Assembly (NCBI GenBank): GCA_017428545.1
Contig: JAFRQR010000032.1
Span: 35,103 to 99,102, forward strand
Origin: Clostridiales bacterium
GTDB lineage: Bacteria; Bacillota; Clostridia; Saccharofermentanales; Saccharofermentanaceae
DNA length: 64,000 nucleotides
Direction of reading: 5' to 3'
Part shown: positions 31,238 to 39,474 of the stretch, one piece after another
Layout of the letters: every line of letters starts with the position of its first letter
Position numbering within the stretch: position 1 is the first letter of the stretch
Notes under the pieces: generated by a model
The model's database searches: none
The model's input: only the letters and a program-made list of their open reading frames with translations
What the model was told of the DNA's origin: nothing
Made by a program: the position numbers and the translations under genes

Positions 31238-33928
31238 ATGAGACAGTTTACCTCTGATGAATTGAGAAATACATGGAAGCAGTTTTATACCGACCGCGGT
31301 CATGTGGATGTCGGCGCCGTATCTTTGGTGTCGGACGGATCGACGGGCGTTATGTTCAACGTCGCCGGCATGCAGCCTCTGATGCCGTATCTTCTCGGCC
31401 AGAAGCACCCGCTCGGCACAAGACTTTGCAACGTGCAGGGCTGCGTCCGTACGAACGATATCGACTCCGTCGGTGACAAGAGCCACGTTACTTTCTTTGA
31501 GATGATGGGTTCGTGGTCCCTCGGCGATTACTTCAAGAAAGAAAGATGCCAGTGGAGCTTCGAGCTTCTGACACAGGTCTTCGGCTTTGATGCCGACCAC
31601 CTCGCCTCTACTGTTTTCGCAGGTGACGAGAATGCACCGCGCGATGAGGAAGGCGCACAGTACCGTATCGCTTCCGGCTTTAAGAAAGAAAACATCTACT
31701 ACCTCGGCGCTGACGATAACTGGTGGGGTCTCGAGTACGGTCCTTGCGGCCCGGACTCCGAAATGTTCTACATCGACGACCGCCCGGATTGCGGTCCGGA
31801 CTGCGGCCCGGGATGCTCCTGCGGTAAGTACACCGAGCTTGGTAACGACGTATTCATGCAGTACGAAAAGCACAAGGACGGTACCCTTACTCCGCTGAAG
31901 CAGAAGAACGTAGATACCGGCTGGGGCTTAGAGAGAATCCTCGCTTTCCTTAACGGTTCCCGTGACGTATACCAGATCGACCTGTTCGCACCGGTCATCG
32001 CCTATATCGAGAAAGTTTCCGGTCAGAAGTACAATGCGGACGAAAAGATGACACGCTCCATGCGTATCCTTGCCGACCACACACGTACTTCCGTCATGCT
32101 CATCGGTGATGCCGCGAAACTCGTTCCGGCAAACGCAGGTGCAGGCTATGTACTCCGCCGTCTGATCCGCCGTGCGGTAAGACATGCAAGAACACTGAAC
32201 CTTAAAAAGGAAGACATCCTTAAGATCGCGACCATCTTTATCGATGAGATCTATAAGAACAGCTACCCGCTTCTTACGACCAACCGTGAGTTCGTCTTAA
32301 ATGAACTCAGCAAGGAGATCGAGCGTTTCGAGAGCACACTCGAAAACGGCATGAAGGAATTTAAGAAGATCCTCGATACTGCCCGTTCCGAAGGAAAGAA
32401 AGAGATCGAAGGTAAAGACGCTTTCTATCTTTACGATACATTCGGTTTCCCGCTCGAACTGACAACAGAGCTTGCCGAAGAAGAAGGACTGAAAGTAGAC
32501 GAAGAAGGCTTTAAGGTCTCTATGGAAGAGCAGAAGCAGAAGGCCCGTGACAGCCAGAACTTCTCCGCGAAGCTCAATGCTTCCGCAGGAATCTTCGATG
32601 CACTTGATGAAAGCATCACGACAAAGTTCGTCGGTTACAACGGACTGAATACGGAAGGTAAGATCGTAGCAGTTGCTGACGAAGCGGCGCTGAAGGATTC
32701 CCTCTCCGAAAACGAGAAGGGCACGATCGTAACAGACGTAACTTCCTTCTATGGCACCATGGGCGGCCAGGTCGGTGATAAGGGTGTCATCAAGACAGCA
32801 GACGGTGAGTTCACCGTAACTGAGGCGATCCACCTTGCGAACGGCCGTATCGGTCACACAGGTTTCGTTTCCAAGGGTTCTATCAAGTGCGGAAGCACTG
32901 CTGAACTTTGTGTTGACGAAGAAAACCGTAATAACACATGTAAGAACCACTCTGCGACACACCTTTTGCAGAAGGCCCTGAAGATCGTTCTGGGCGACCA
33001 CGTTGAGCAGAAGGGTTCTCTGGTCACTCCGGACCGTCTGCGTTTCGACTTCTCGCATGACGCGGCCATGACATCTGAACAGATCGCTGAGGTTGAGGCG
33101 ATCGTCAATAAAGAGATCGCTGCATCCCTTTGTGTACGCACAGATGAGATGAGCCAGCAGGAGGCCGTATCCACCGGCGCCATGGCGCTTTTCGGTGAGA
33201 AGTACGGCGATGTGGTCCGTGTCGTCAGCATGGGCAAGGGCACATCCGGAAATAACGAATCAGACTTTAAGGAAGCTTTCTCCGTAGAGCTCTGCGGCGG
33301 TACCCACGTAAGTAACACCTCCCAGATCAGATCCATCAAGATCCTTTCCGAGTCCGGTGTTGCAGCAGGCGTAAGAAGAATCGAAGCTCTTACCGGTGAC
33401 GGCGTGATCGCTTACTATAAGGACCTCGAGAATCTTCTCAATGAAGCCGCAAAGCTTCTGAAAGCAAATCCGTCCGAGATCGTTTCTAAGATCGATCATC
33501 TGCAGAAAGACTTAAAGGCTGCAAACGCAGAAGTTGAGTCCCTGAAGTCCAAGGCGGCAAAAGAAGCGCTCGGCAATTCTCTCGAGCAGACCGAAGACGT
33601 CAAGGGCGTTAAGCTCCTAGCTGCAAAACTCGATAACGTCGAGATGGGTGCGCTCCGTGATCTCGGTGATCAGCTCAAGGATAAGATCGGTGACGGCGTC
33701 GTCGCTCTCCTTTCTTCCTGCGGAGAAAAGGCCAACATCGTCATCATGGCGACAGATTCCGCTGTGAAGGCCGGCGCCCATGCCGGAAACCTCATCAAGG
33801 CGATCGCTCCGATCGTCGGCGGTGGCGGCGGCGGACGTCCGAATATGGCGCAGGCCGGCGGTAAGAATCCGGCAGGCATAAACGATGCACTGGCAGCCGT
33901 AAAGACTGAACTGGAAAAGATGCTGTAA
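31238..33928 (+). CDS. alaS: Alanyl-tRNA synthetase
   Basis: 896 residues, full-length for the family. The class II catalytic core is at the N-terminus (FNVAGMQPLMPYL, CVRTNDIDSVGDKSHVTFFEMMG). A Cys-rich insertion (CGPDCGPGCSCGKY, about residues 188-202) is typical of clostridial AlaRS. The editing domain has the zinc ligands HSATH and CGGTHV, and the C-terminal C-Ala domain includes a coiled coil and GGGGGGRPNMAQAGG. It charges tRNA-Ala and clears mischarged Ser and Gly. AAGGAG precedes the ATG. Expression may be controlled by the leader hairpin just upstream. Confidence 0.97.
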   Translation: MRQFTSDELRNTWKQFYTDRGHVDVGAVSLVSDGSTGVMFNVAGMQPLMPYLLGQKHPLGTRLCNVQGCVRTNDIDSVGDKSHVTFFEMMGSWSLGDYFKKERCQWSFELLTQVFGFDADHLASTVFAGDENAPRDEEGAQYRIASGFKKENIYYLGADDNWWGLEYGPCGPDSEMFYIDDRPDCGPDCGPGCSCGKYTELGNDVFMQYEKHKDGTLTPLKQKNVDTGWGLERILAFLNGSRDVYQIDLFAPVIAYIEKVSGQKYNADEKMTRSMRILADHTRTSVMLIGDAAKLVPANAGAGYVLRRLIRRAVRHARTLNLKKEDILKIATIFIDEIYKNSYPLLTTNREFVLNELSKEIERFESTLENGMKEFKKILDTARSEGKKEIEGKDAFYLYDTFGFPLELTTELAEEEGLKVDEEGFKVSMEEQKQKARDSQNFSAKLNASAGIFDALDESITTKFVGYNGLNTEGKIVAVADEAALKDSLSENEKGTIVTDVTSFYGTMGGQVGDKGVIKTADGEFTVTEAIHLANGRIGHTGFVSKGSIKCGSTAELCVDEENRNNTCKNHSATHLLQKALKIVLGDHVEQKGSLVTPDRLRFDFSHDAAMTSEQIAEVEAIVNKEIAASLCVRTDEMSQQEAVSTGAMALFGEKYGDVVRVVSMGKGTSGNNESDFKEAFSVELCGGTHVSNTSQIRSIKILSESGVAAGVRRIEALTGDGVIAYYKDLENLLNEAAKLLKANPSEIVSKIDHLQKDLKAANAEVESLKSKAAKEALGNSLEQTEDVKGVKLLAAKLDNVEMGALRDLGDQLKDKIGDGVVALLSSCGEKANIVIMATDSAVKAGAHAGNLIKAIAPIVGGGGGGRPNMAQAGGKNPAGINDALAAVKTELEKML

Positions 33929-33987
33929 GAATAGTGAAAGCCCCCGCGGCCTTGCGGCGCGAGGATGACTGTAAGGAGGAAAAACGT

Positions 33988-34329
33988 ATGTGTTTATTCT
34001 GTGATATCGTAGAAGGCAAGATCCCTTCCACCAAGGTTTTTGAGAATGACAAGGTCCTGGCTTTTAAGGACATCAACCCGGCAACTCCGGTCCATGTTCT
34101 GATCGTTCCGAAAAAGCACTTTGACGACATCCTCGATATGTCCTCTTCTGTGGAAGGAAAAGAGGCACTCGGTGACGTCCTCGACGCGATCCCGGAAGTC
34201 GTGAAGGCGACCGGCATCGACGAAGGATTCAGAATCATCAACAACTGCCGTGAGTTCGGCGGCCAGACCGTCAAACACGTACACTTCCATATCCTCGGCG
34301 GCGTAAAGCTCTCCGAGAAGATGATCTGA
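33988..34329 (+). CDS. HIT family (histidine triad) nucleotide hydrolase
   Basis: 113 residues from the ATG at 33988, which has AAGGAGG at 33973; an upstream in-frame ATG lacks a ribosome site. It has the N-terminal CLFCDIVEGKIPS zinc-type block, VHVLIVPKKHF and the histidine triad HVHFH near the C-terminus, as in HinT. Such enzymes hydrolyse nucleoside phosphoramidates and acyl-AMP; lysyl- and other aminoacyl-adenylates are known substrates. The position directly after alaS (59 bp) is compatible with clearing aminoacyl-AMP by-products. Confidence 0.93.
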   Translation: MCLFCDIVEGKIPSTKVFENDKVLAFKDINPATPVHVLIVPKKHFDDILDMSSSVEGKEALGDVLDAIPEVVKATGIDEGFRIINNCREFGGQTVKHVHFHILGGVKLSEKMI

Positions 34330-34358
34330 TCAATTCCGATCAACATAACAGATGTTTT

Positions 34359-34399
34359 AAAGTGCTGACACCTTCGAAAAAGATGTCAGCACTTTTTTT
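34359..34399 (+). terminator. Rho-independent terminator of the alaS-HIT operon
   Basis: AAAGTGCTGACA pairs with TGTCAGCACTTT (12 bp), followed by a run of T ending at 34399. Both arms carry an AGTGCT/AGCACT core related to the recurrent octamer. Confidence 0.93.
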
Positions 34400-34449
34400 G
34401 TCCGGCTGACGGATCAAAGGAAGGAAAAGAAGGCGCCTCAGTCTTGCTG

Positions 34450-34458
34450 TGGTATAAT
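34450..34458 (+). promoter_or_regulatory. Extended -10 promoter
   Basis: TGGTATAAT (34450-34458), 55 bp before the ATG at 34514; no strong -35. Confidence 0.55.
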
Positions 34459-34513
34459 CAACTTGACATCATCGTAACTCACAAACATGAATCCACTCTT
34501 TTCGGAGGTTACC

Positions 34514-35326
34514 ATGATTTCGGATAAAGGCTGGCGCATATTTATGATCCTGATGATCGTTTTTGCTGTTCTGGTTTTCTTTAACTTCCCGATCGGTTTT
34601 TCAGGCAAAGATTACACATCTACGATCTTTTCCCTTTCGGGATCCTACTACATCCGCACGTTTTACGACCGTCCCGTCGATCCTGAGATCGACGGCGTGA
34701 AGTACTTTTACAATCAAAACGGAGTGAATTACACACGTTCGGGAAAGAGGATCTACATCTTCGGCATTCTTGTGCGTGACACCACCACCGTTGACCCTCC
34801 GCTTCCTGAAAGCTTTAAACATGATGATGAACTGAGAGATCTCATTTCGTATGTCAAAACCGAATTGAAGGATTCGGAGTTTACGAAGAAATCAGCTATT
34901 TACTCGATCTATATCTACGAAACAGAAAAATCATATTCCGCTGAATTCAATATCACCGGAATTACTACTCTCGAGGAATCCAATGAGGCATTTCTCGTTT
35001 TCCGGCGTTATCTGGATGAGCACCCCGATTATTTCCTGAATGAAGGATATGATCTTTCGCTCGACATGGCCGGGGATGTAAAGGTTGCCAGAAACACTTA
35101 CGAACACAGAACGATCGAATATAGTCTGAATACTTCGAACCCGGATGACATCAGGATCAAGATGTCTCCTGGTATGATCCCGGAGGAGATCCCGGAATAT
35201 AGCGGCTTCATCAATGCAAAAGTGGTAAGTGTCGATTCATTAAAGGCGAAAAAACAGGAAGAGGAATACGAAATCTTACAAGAGATCTATCCCGATGCTG
35301 AGGTCTCGAGTGCTGACTTAACGTAA
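34514..35326 (+). CDS. Single-span membrane protein of unknown function
   Basis: 270 residues from the ATG at 34514, supported by CGGAGG at 34502; an in-frame ATG at 34487 has no ribosome site. One hydrophobic span (about residues 8-27) is followed by an extracellular or periplasm-facing region of about 240 residues, rich in Tyr, Asp and Glu and predicted mixed alpha/beta. A motif NGVNYTRSGKRIYIFG and repeated Tyr-rich strands are visible, but I recognise no domain. It is monocistronic with its own promoter and a large terminator. Confidence 0.75.
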   Translation: MISDKGWRIFMILMIVFAVLVFFNFPIGFSGKDYTSTIFSLSGSYYIRTFYDRPVDPEIDGVKYFYNQNGVNYTRSGKRIYIFGILVRDTTTVDPPLPESFKHDDELRDLISYVKTELKDSEFTKKSAIYSIYIYETEKSYSAEFNITGITTLEESNEAFLVFRRYLDEHPDYFLNEGYDLSLDMAGDVKVARNTYEHRTIEYSLNTSNPDDIRIKMSPGMIPEEIPEYSGFINAKVVSVDSLKAKKQEEEYEILQEIYPDAEVSSADLT

Positions 35327-35357
35327 CAGTACCTGCACTTTTTATTCTGAACAGAAG

Positions 35358-35443
35358 GATCGGAAAAAGAAATCGAAGGCGCGCCTCTGAAGACGAAGTC
35401 GGAAGCGAAGCGCGCCGCAGATCTTCTTTTTCCGATCTGTTTT
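35358..35443 (+). terminator. Large hairpin terminator
   Basis: GATCGGAAAAAGAA (35358-35371) pairs perfectly with TTCTTTTTCCGATC (35424-35437), with an inner GGCGCGC/GCGCGCC stem, followed by TGTTTTT. Confidence 0.85.
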
Positions 35444-35449
35444 TACGAA

Positions 35450-35551
35450 TAAAAAAGCAGGAGCTGGGAAACACATAAACCAACTCCTGCCGATGTGAGC
35501 GTTCTCCTTTTGGGGATAATATAACAATCCATTTCGCTCGTTAACCTATTC
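35450..35551 (-). ncRNA. Candidate small RNA on the minus strand
   Basis: On the minus strand there is a promoter TTGAAA (rc of 35581-35586), exactly 17 bp, TATATT (rc of 35558-35563). About 60 nt downstream of its start lies a terminator: GCAGGAG (rc of 35484-35490)/CTCCTGC (rc of 35457-35463) followed by TTTTTT. The roughly 100-nt transcript would contain an AAAGGAG segment and no convincing reading frame. No minus-strand gene ends here, so the terminator is otherwise unexplained. Confidence 0.35.
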
Positions 35552-35718
35552 ACCTATAATATATCGCCATACCCTAGTGCTTTCAAACAAGTATTGTTCC
35601 TGAAACTATAACAATCTTTCGCGAAAATCGGTAACGCGAAAATTGCATATATGTCATTTATTTGTTACGCACGTAGTATATACTGATTAAGTGGAGTTTT
35701 ATGTAAAGAGGTATGTTC

Positions 35719-37569
35719 ATGAAAGCATTGGCTAAAGCGGCCGGATTCTTTTTCAGATTCGTATGCATGATCCTGACGATCGCGGTTTTTGCCGGCACCT
35801 GCCTGGTTCCGTCGAAGTCGCGCGCAAAAGAAGATCTGACCGCGGATTTCATTGACTACGCTTACAATTCCATTTTGAATAAGGAAGCCGATGGCGAGCG
35901 CTTCGGTTTCTGGTACTGGAACCTTAAGGACGGAAACACCACGGCAGTCGGCATGATCGACATGCTTACCCAGAGCTACGAATTCAGTCAGAAAGAATAT
36001 ACCCACGAACAGGAGATCGACGTGCTGTCGCAGATGATGACCGGAAAGCCGGCCGACGAGAATACCCGTCAGAAGTATCTGTACTATCTGGACAGTGGCA
36101 TCTCTCTTCGCCGCTATCTTTCCGATACGGCAGAAACGCCGGAGTTCCAGGCGATCTGCGCGCAGTATCAGGTCACGCCGGGCTCGATCACGGACCTCGA
36201 CAGCCGCGACAAGAATCCCGAACTGACGAATCTCGTCACAGTGCTTTTCGAGCAGATGTACGGTAGAGCGCCGGTGAAGGAAGAGTACAACCTCTGGTGC
36301 ACGTATTTTGCCGATGGCAAAGAACTTGCGCCGACGCTTGTGGATATCGTGAAGTCCCCGGAGTTCACGGGAAGGGCTCTGTCCGACGAGGCGACGATCG
36401 ACGCGCTTTCTTCTGTCATGCTCGGAAGAACGTGTGATCCGGCAGAAAAAGAAAACTATCTCGGACTTCTCGACAGCGGGCTTTCGATGACATATGTCGC
36501 TTCGCAGATCGCGTCTGATTCGAACTATATTTCCAACTGCTCCGCGATCGGAGTTGCCCCCGGCACCGTGACGGTTACGGAAGCAAGAGACATGAATCCG
36601 GAACTGACTTCGTTCCTGACGCGTCTTTATACCCAGTTCCTGGGAAACCGACCGAGCGCGGAGGAACTCAATTCTTATGTGCAGAGTACGCTCGAAGATT
36701 CCGGGAAGACGAGGGATGCGATCGTCGATATGCTCTCTGACCCTGATAATATGGCGCTTTTCGCGACGGATGACGAATACCTGAATGCCGTATTTGAAGT
36801 GTGCTATGGCCAATCTCCCGCACCGGAAAAGATCGAAGCTTATAAGATTAGCCTGAGAAACGGTGTCACCAGAGAAAGAGTCCTCGAATCGATCCTTAAG
36901 GATCCCGCATTTGACGCGAAGATGAGTGAATACGGGATCGATACCCATGTCGAAAAGAACGTACCGGAAAAGGTCGTCGCGCTGACTTTTGACGACGGTC
37001 CGTATACCGATGTCACGATGCGTATCCTCGATGCGCTCGAGCCGTATGACGCGCACGCGACATTCTTTGTCGTCGGTAACCGCGTCAACAATTATAAAGA
37101 ATGCATCGTCCGTGCGGTGAATCAGGGATGCCAGATCGGTGACCATACGTGGAACCACACGACACTGACCAGGATCTCCGGCGATGCGGTAAGTACACAG
37201 ATCAACGACTGCGCAGATGCAGTTTATAACCTCACCGGCATCCGTCCGGTCGTCATGCGTCCTGTCGGAGGTTCTTACAACTCGACAGTTTCCGCAAACG
37301 TAGGTATGCCCATGATCATTTGGTCGATCGACACAAATGACTGGAAATATAAGGACAGCGATCATGTCATCAATGAAGTACTGAACAATGTGCGTGACGG
37401 CGATATCGTTCTCATGCACGATCTTTACGAGACAACAGCGACAGCAGTAGAGACCATCGTTCCGGCCCTGATCGACGCGGGCTTCACGCTCGTGACCATC
37501 GATGAACTGGCCGAATATAAGAATGTGCAGATGGAAAACGGAAAAGCGTATTTCTCGATCAGAGGGTAA
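35719..37569 (+). CDS. Secreted DUF4214-repeat polysaccharide deacetylase
   Basis: 616 residues from the ATG at 35719 (AGAGG 8 bp upstream; the ATG at 35713 is too close to it). A signal peptide occupies the first about 35 residues. Residues about 40-400 contain three to four DUF4214-like units (FIDYAYNSILNKEAD, LFEQMYGRAPVKEEYNLW, LYTQFLGNRPSAEELN, VFEVCYGQSPAPEKI), a repeat found in secreted and glycan-associated proteins. The C-terminal NodB homology domain has the catalytic/metal residues TFDDGP (Asp425, Asp426) and HTWNH (His476, His480), RPVGG and LMHD. It should remove acetyl groups from peptidoglycan or another surface N-acetyl polymer. It lies 54 bp before the MoxR operon. Confidence 0.9.
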   Translation: MKALAKAAGFFFRFVCMILTIAVFAGTCLVPSKSRAKEDLTADFIDYAYNSILNKEADGERFGFWYWNLKDGNTTAVGMIDMLTQSYEFSQKEYTHEQEIDVLSQMMTGKPADENTRQKYLYYLDSGISLRRYLSDTAETPEFQAICAQYQVTPGSITDLDSRDKNPELTNLVTVLFEQMYGRAPVKEEYNLWCTYFADGKELAPTLVDIVKSPEFTGRALSDEATIDALSSVMLGRTCDPAEKENYLGLLDSGLSMTYVASQIASDSNYISNCSAIGVAPGTVTVTEARDMNPELTSFLTRLYTQFLGNRPSAEELNSYVQSTLEDSGKTRDAIVDMLSDPDNMALFATDDEYLNAVFEVCYGQSPAPEKIEAYKISLRNGVTRERVLESILKDPAFDAKMSEYGIDTHVEKNVPEKVVALTFDDGPYTDVTMRILDALEPYDAHATFFVVGNRVNNYKECIVRAVNQGCQIGDHTWNHTTLTRISGDAVSTQINDCADAVYNLTGIRPVVMRPVGGSYNSTVSANVGMPMIIWSIDTNDWKYKDSDHVINEVLNNVRDGDIVLMHDLYETTATAVETIVPALIDAGFTLVTIDELAEYKNVQMENGKAYFSIRG

Positions 37570-37623
37570 GATCTTTTGGCACATTCTGCTTTTACGAAAA
37601 ATAAATAGAAGAGGGACGAAACC

Positions 37624-38556
37624 ATGAGTGATAAAACGAATGAGATCATTACCGAGATCAAAAAGGTCATCTGCGGAAAAGACTATGTCATCCTGCTGGC
37701 ACTGGCAGGGATCCTCTCCGGAGGACATGTCCTTATCGAGGACGTGCCGGGCGTAGGAAAAACGACGATGGCCGTTGCTTTTTCCAGAGCGATGGGACTG
37801 GACTACGGAAGAGTACAGTTTACCCCTGACGTTCTGCCTTCGGATATTACCGGTTTTTCGGTCTTCGATAAAAGAACTCAGTCGATGCAGTATCAGCCGG
37901 GCTCGATCTTCCATAACCTCTTTTTGGCAGATGAGCTGAACCGTGCGTCATCGCGTACACAGTCCGCACTTTTGGAAGCCATGGAAGAAGGGCAGGTCAC
38001 CGTCGACGGAAATACCTACGCGCTTCCGAAGCCGTTTACCGTATTCGCGACACAGAACCCTTCGGGTGCTTCCGGAACTTCGCTTCTTCCGGACTCGCAG
38101 ATGGACCGTTTTGCCATCCGTATCTCAATGGGATATCCGTCGGCTACCGATGAAAAAGCCATGCTCGAGAGCAGAAAAGAAGGCTTCAACCCGATCTCTG
38201 CCGTACGCCGCCTCTGCAGCGCGATGGAACTGTCGATGATGCAGGATGAAGTCAGCAGGGTCTTCGTAAGCGATGAGATGCTCGACTACATCATCGCCCT
38301 GGTCGGAAAAACAAGAACTCATAAGGATCTCGAAAGAGGCGCCAGCCCGCGTGCGACTCTGGCACTGACCTCGATGGCCAGATCCTACGCATATATCTTC
38401 CACAGGAACTACGTCATTCCGGGGGACGTGCAGGCCGTATTCGGTCCTGTTATGTGCCACCGTCTGCTTCTGACACCGGAAGCAGAAGTCAACGAACTCA
38501 AGATCGATGAGATCGCCAAGGCGATCCTCAAATCCGTTCCCGCCCCGAAGGTCTGA
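37624..38556 (+). CDS. MoxR family AAA+ ATPase
   Basis: 310 residues. Walker A EDVPGVGKTTMA (about residues 40-51), Walker B LFLADELNRA, sensor ATQNP and the C-terminal AAA lid are clear. MoxR ATPases act as chaperones, commonly with von Willebrand or DUF58 partners encoded next door; here DUF58 and a transglutaminase-like protein follow, which is the classic gene order. The start has a GAGGGACG site. The likely role is assembly or activation of the envelope complex encoded downstream. Confidence 0.95.
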   Translation: MSDKTNEIITEIKKVICGKDYVILLALAGILSGGHVLIEDVPGVGKTTMAVAFSRAMGLDYGRVQFTPDVLPSDITGFSVFDKRTQSMQYQPGSIFHNLFLADELNRASSRTQSALLEAMEEGQVTVDGNTYALPKPFTVFATQNPSGASGTSLLPDSQMDRFAIRISMGYPSATDEKAMLESRKEGFNPISAVRRLCSAMELSMMQDEVSRVFVSDEMLDYIIALVGKTRTHKDLERGASPRATLALTSMARSYAYIFHRNYVIPGDVQAVFGPVMCHRLLLTPEAEVNELKIDEIAKAILKSVPAPKV

Positions 38557-38571
38557 CGAGGATTTCTTTAC

Positions 38572-39474
38572 ATGTTCAAGAACCGGTTTTTGTATATTGT
38601 CGCGCTTCTGGGCACGGCAGCATTCTTCCTTTTCTACCAGCAATGGCTGGCCTGGTTCTGCCTGGGCATTTTGCTCCTGATTCCGGTTCTTTCCCTGATC
38701 ATGTGCCTGTTCAGCAGAGGTGTGTATCAGTTGTTTCTGACGACGCCGAGAAACGTGAAGATGGGCGACAAAGCCATTCTTAAGATCAAGGTCTCCCAGA
38801 AGTATCTTCCCGGGCTTTCGATCTCGAGAGTCGACATTCTTGCTACCGAAAAGATGACCGGAAACACAAAGACTTACCGCGTATTCGCCCAGGGCGAAAC
38901 GGAAGTGGGGATCCCCATAGATACGACCCACTGCGGTGCTTTCCGCATGGAAGTAAAGAGTGTAAAAGTATACGATCTCTTCGGGCTTTTCTGCACGAAA
39001 AAGAACGTCAAGAATGCATGCGAAGTTCTGATCCAGCCGATCAGAAGGATCCCGGAGGCCATTCCGGATCTGAACGGATTTAAGGCCAAGACCCTTCGAA
39101 GATCGCAGTCTCCTTATACGGAGATCTACGATGTCAGAGATTATGTCATCGGGGATCCGATCAAAAATATCCACTGGAAAGCATCCGCGAAAAAGGATGC
39201 GCTCATGGTCAAAGAACCGCAGGAAGAATGCTTCGGTCACGCCAGGGTTTTCCTGGAGTTTTCCGAGGATAGGGATATCTTCGACAGACGCATGGGAGAG
39301 CTGCTTTTCACGTCGGATTATTTTCTGAAAAAAGAACTTCCGCACAAGATCCGTGTCCTCCCTCCGATGAGGCGTGAGATCGCATTTGATATCCAGTCGC
39401 AGCGCGATCTGGACAAAGCGGTGATCCGGATCCTGAATATGAAGATCCCGAAGGAGGAACCCGATGAGACGTGA
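38572..39474 (+). CDS. DUF58 domain membrane protein
   Basis: 300 residues. Two hydrophobic segments at the N-terminus (about 5-20 and 22-42), then a beta-rich region, then the DUF58 signature YTEIYDVRDYVIGDPIKNIHWKASAKKDALMVKEPQEE (given here in parts: REYxxGDxxxxIHWKxSA type, residues about 182-215). It is the usual partner of MoxR and transglutaminase-like proteins. It starts 15 bp after moxR and overlaps the next gene by 11 bp. Confidence 0.92.
   Translation: MFKNRFLYIVALLGTAAFFLFYQQWLAWFCLGILLLIPVLSLIMCLFSRGVYQLFLTTPRNVKMGDKAILKIKVSQKYLPGLSISRVDILATEKMTGNTKTYRVFAQGETEVGIPIDTTHCGAFRMEVKSVKVYDLFGLFCTKKNVKNACEVLIQPIRRIPEAIPDLNGFKAKTLRRSQSPYTEIYDVRDYVIGDPIKNIHWKASAKKDALMVKEPQEECFGHARVFLEFSEDRDIFDRRMGELLFTSDYFLKKELPHKIRVLPPMRREIAFDIQSQRDLDKAVIRILNMKIPKEEPDET

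Noticed and set aside
35665..37914. A 749-codon open frame on the minus strand
   Set aside because: It lies fully opposite the deacetylase gene, has no recognisable domain and its composition mirrors the codon pattern of the real gene.
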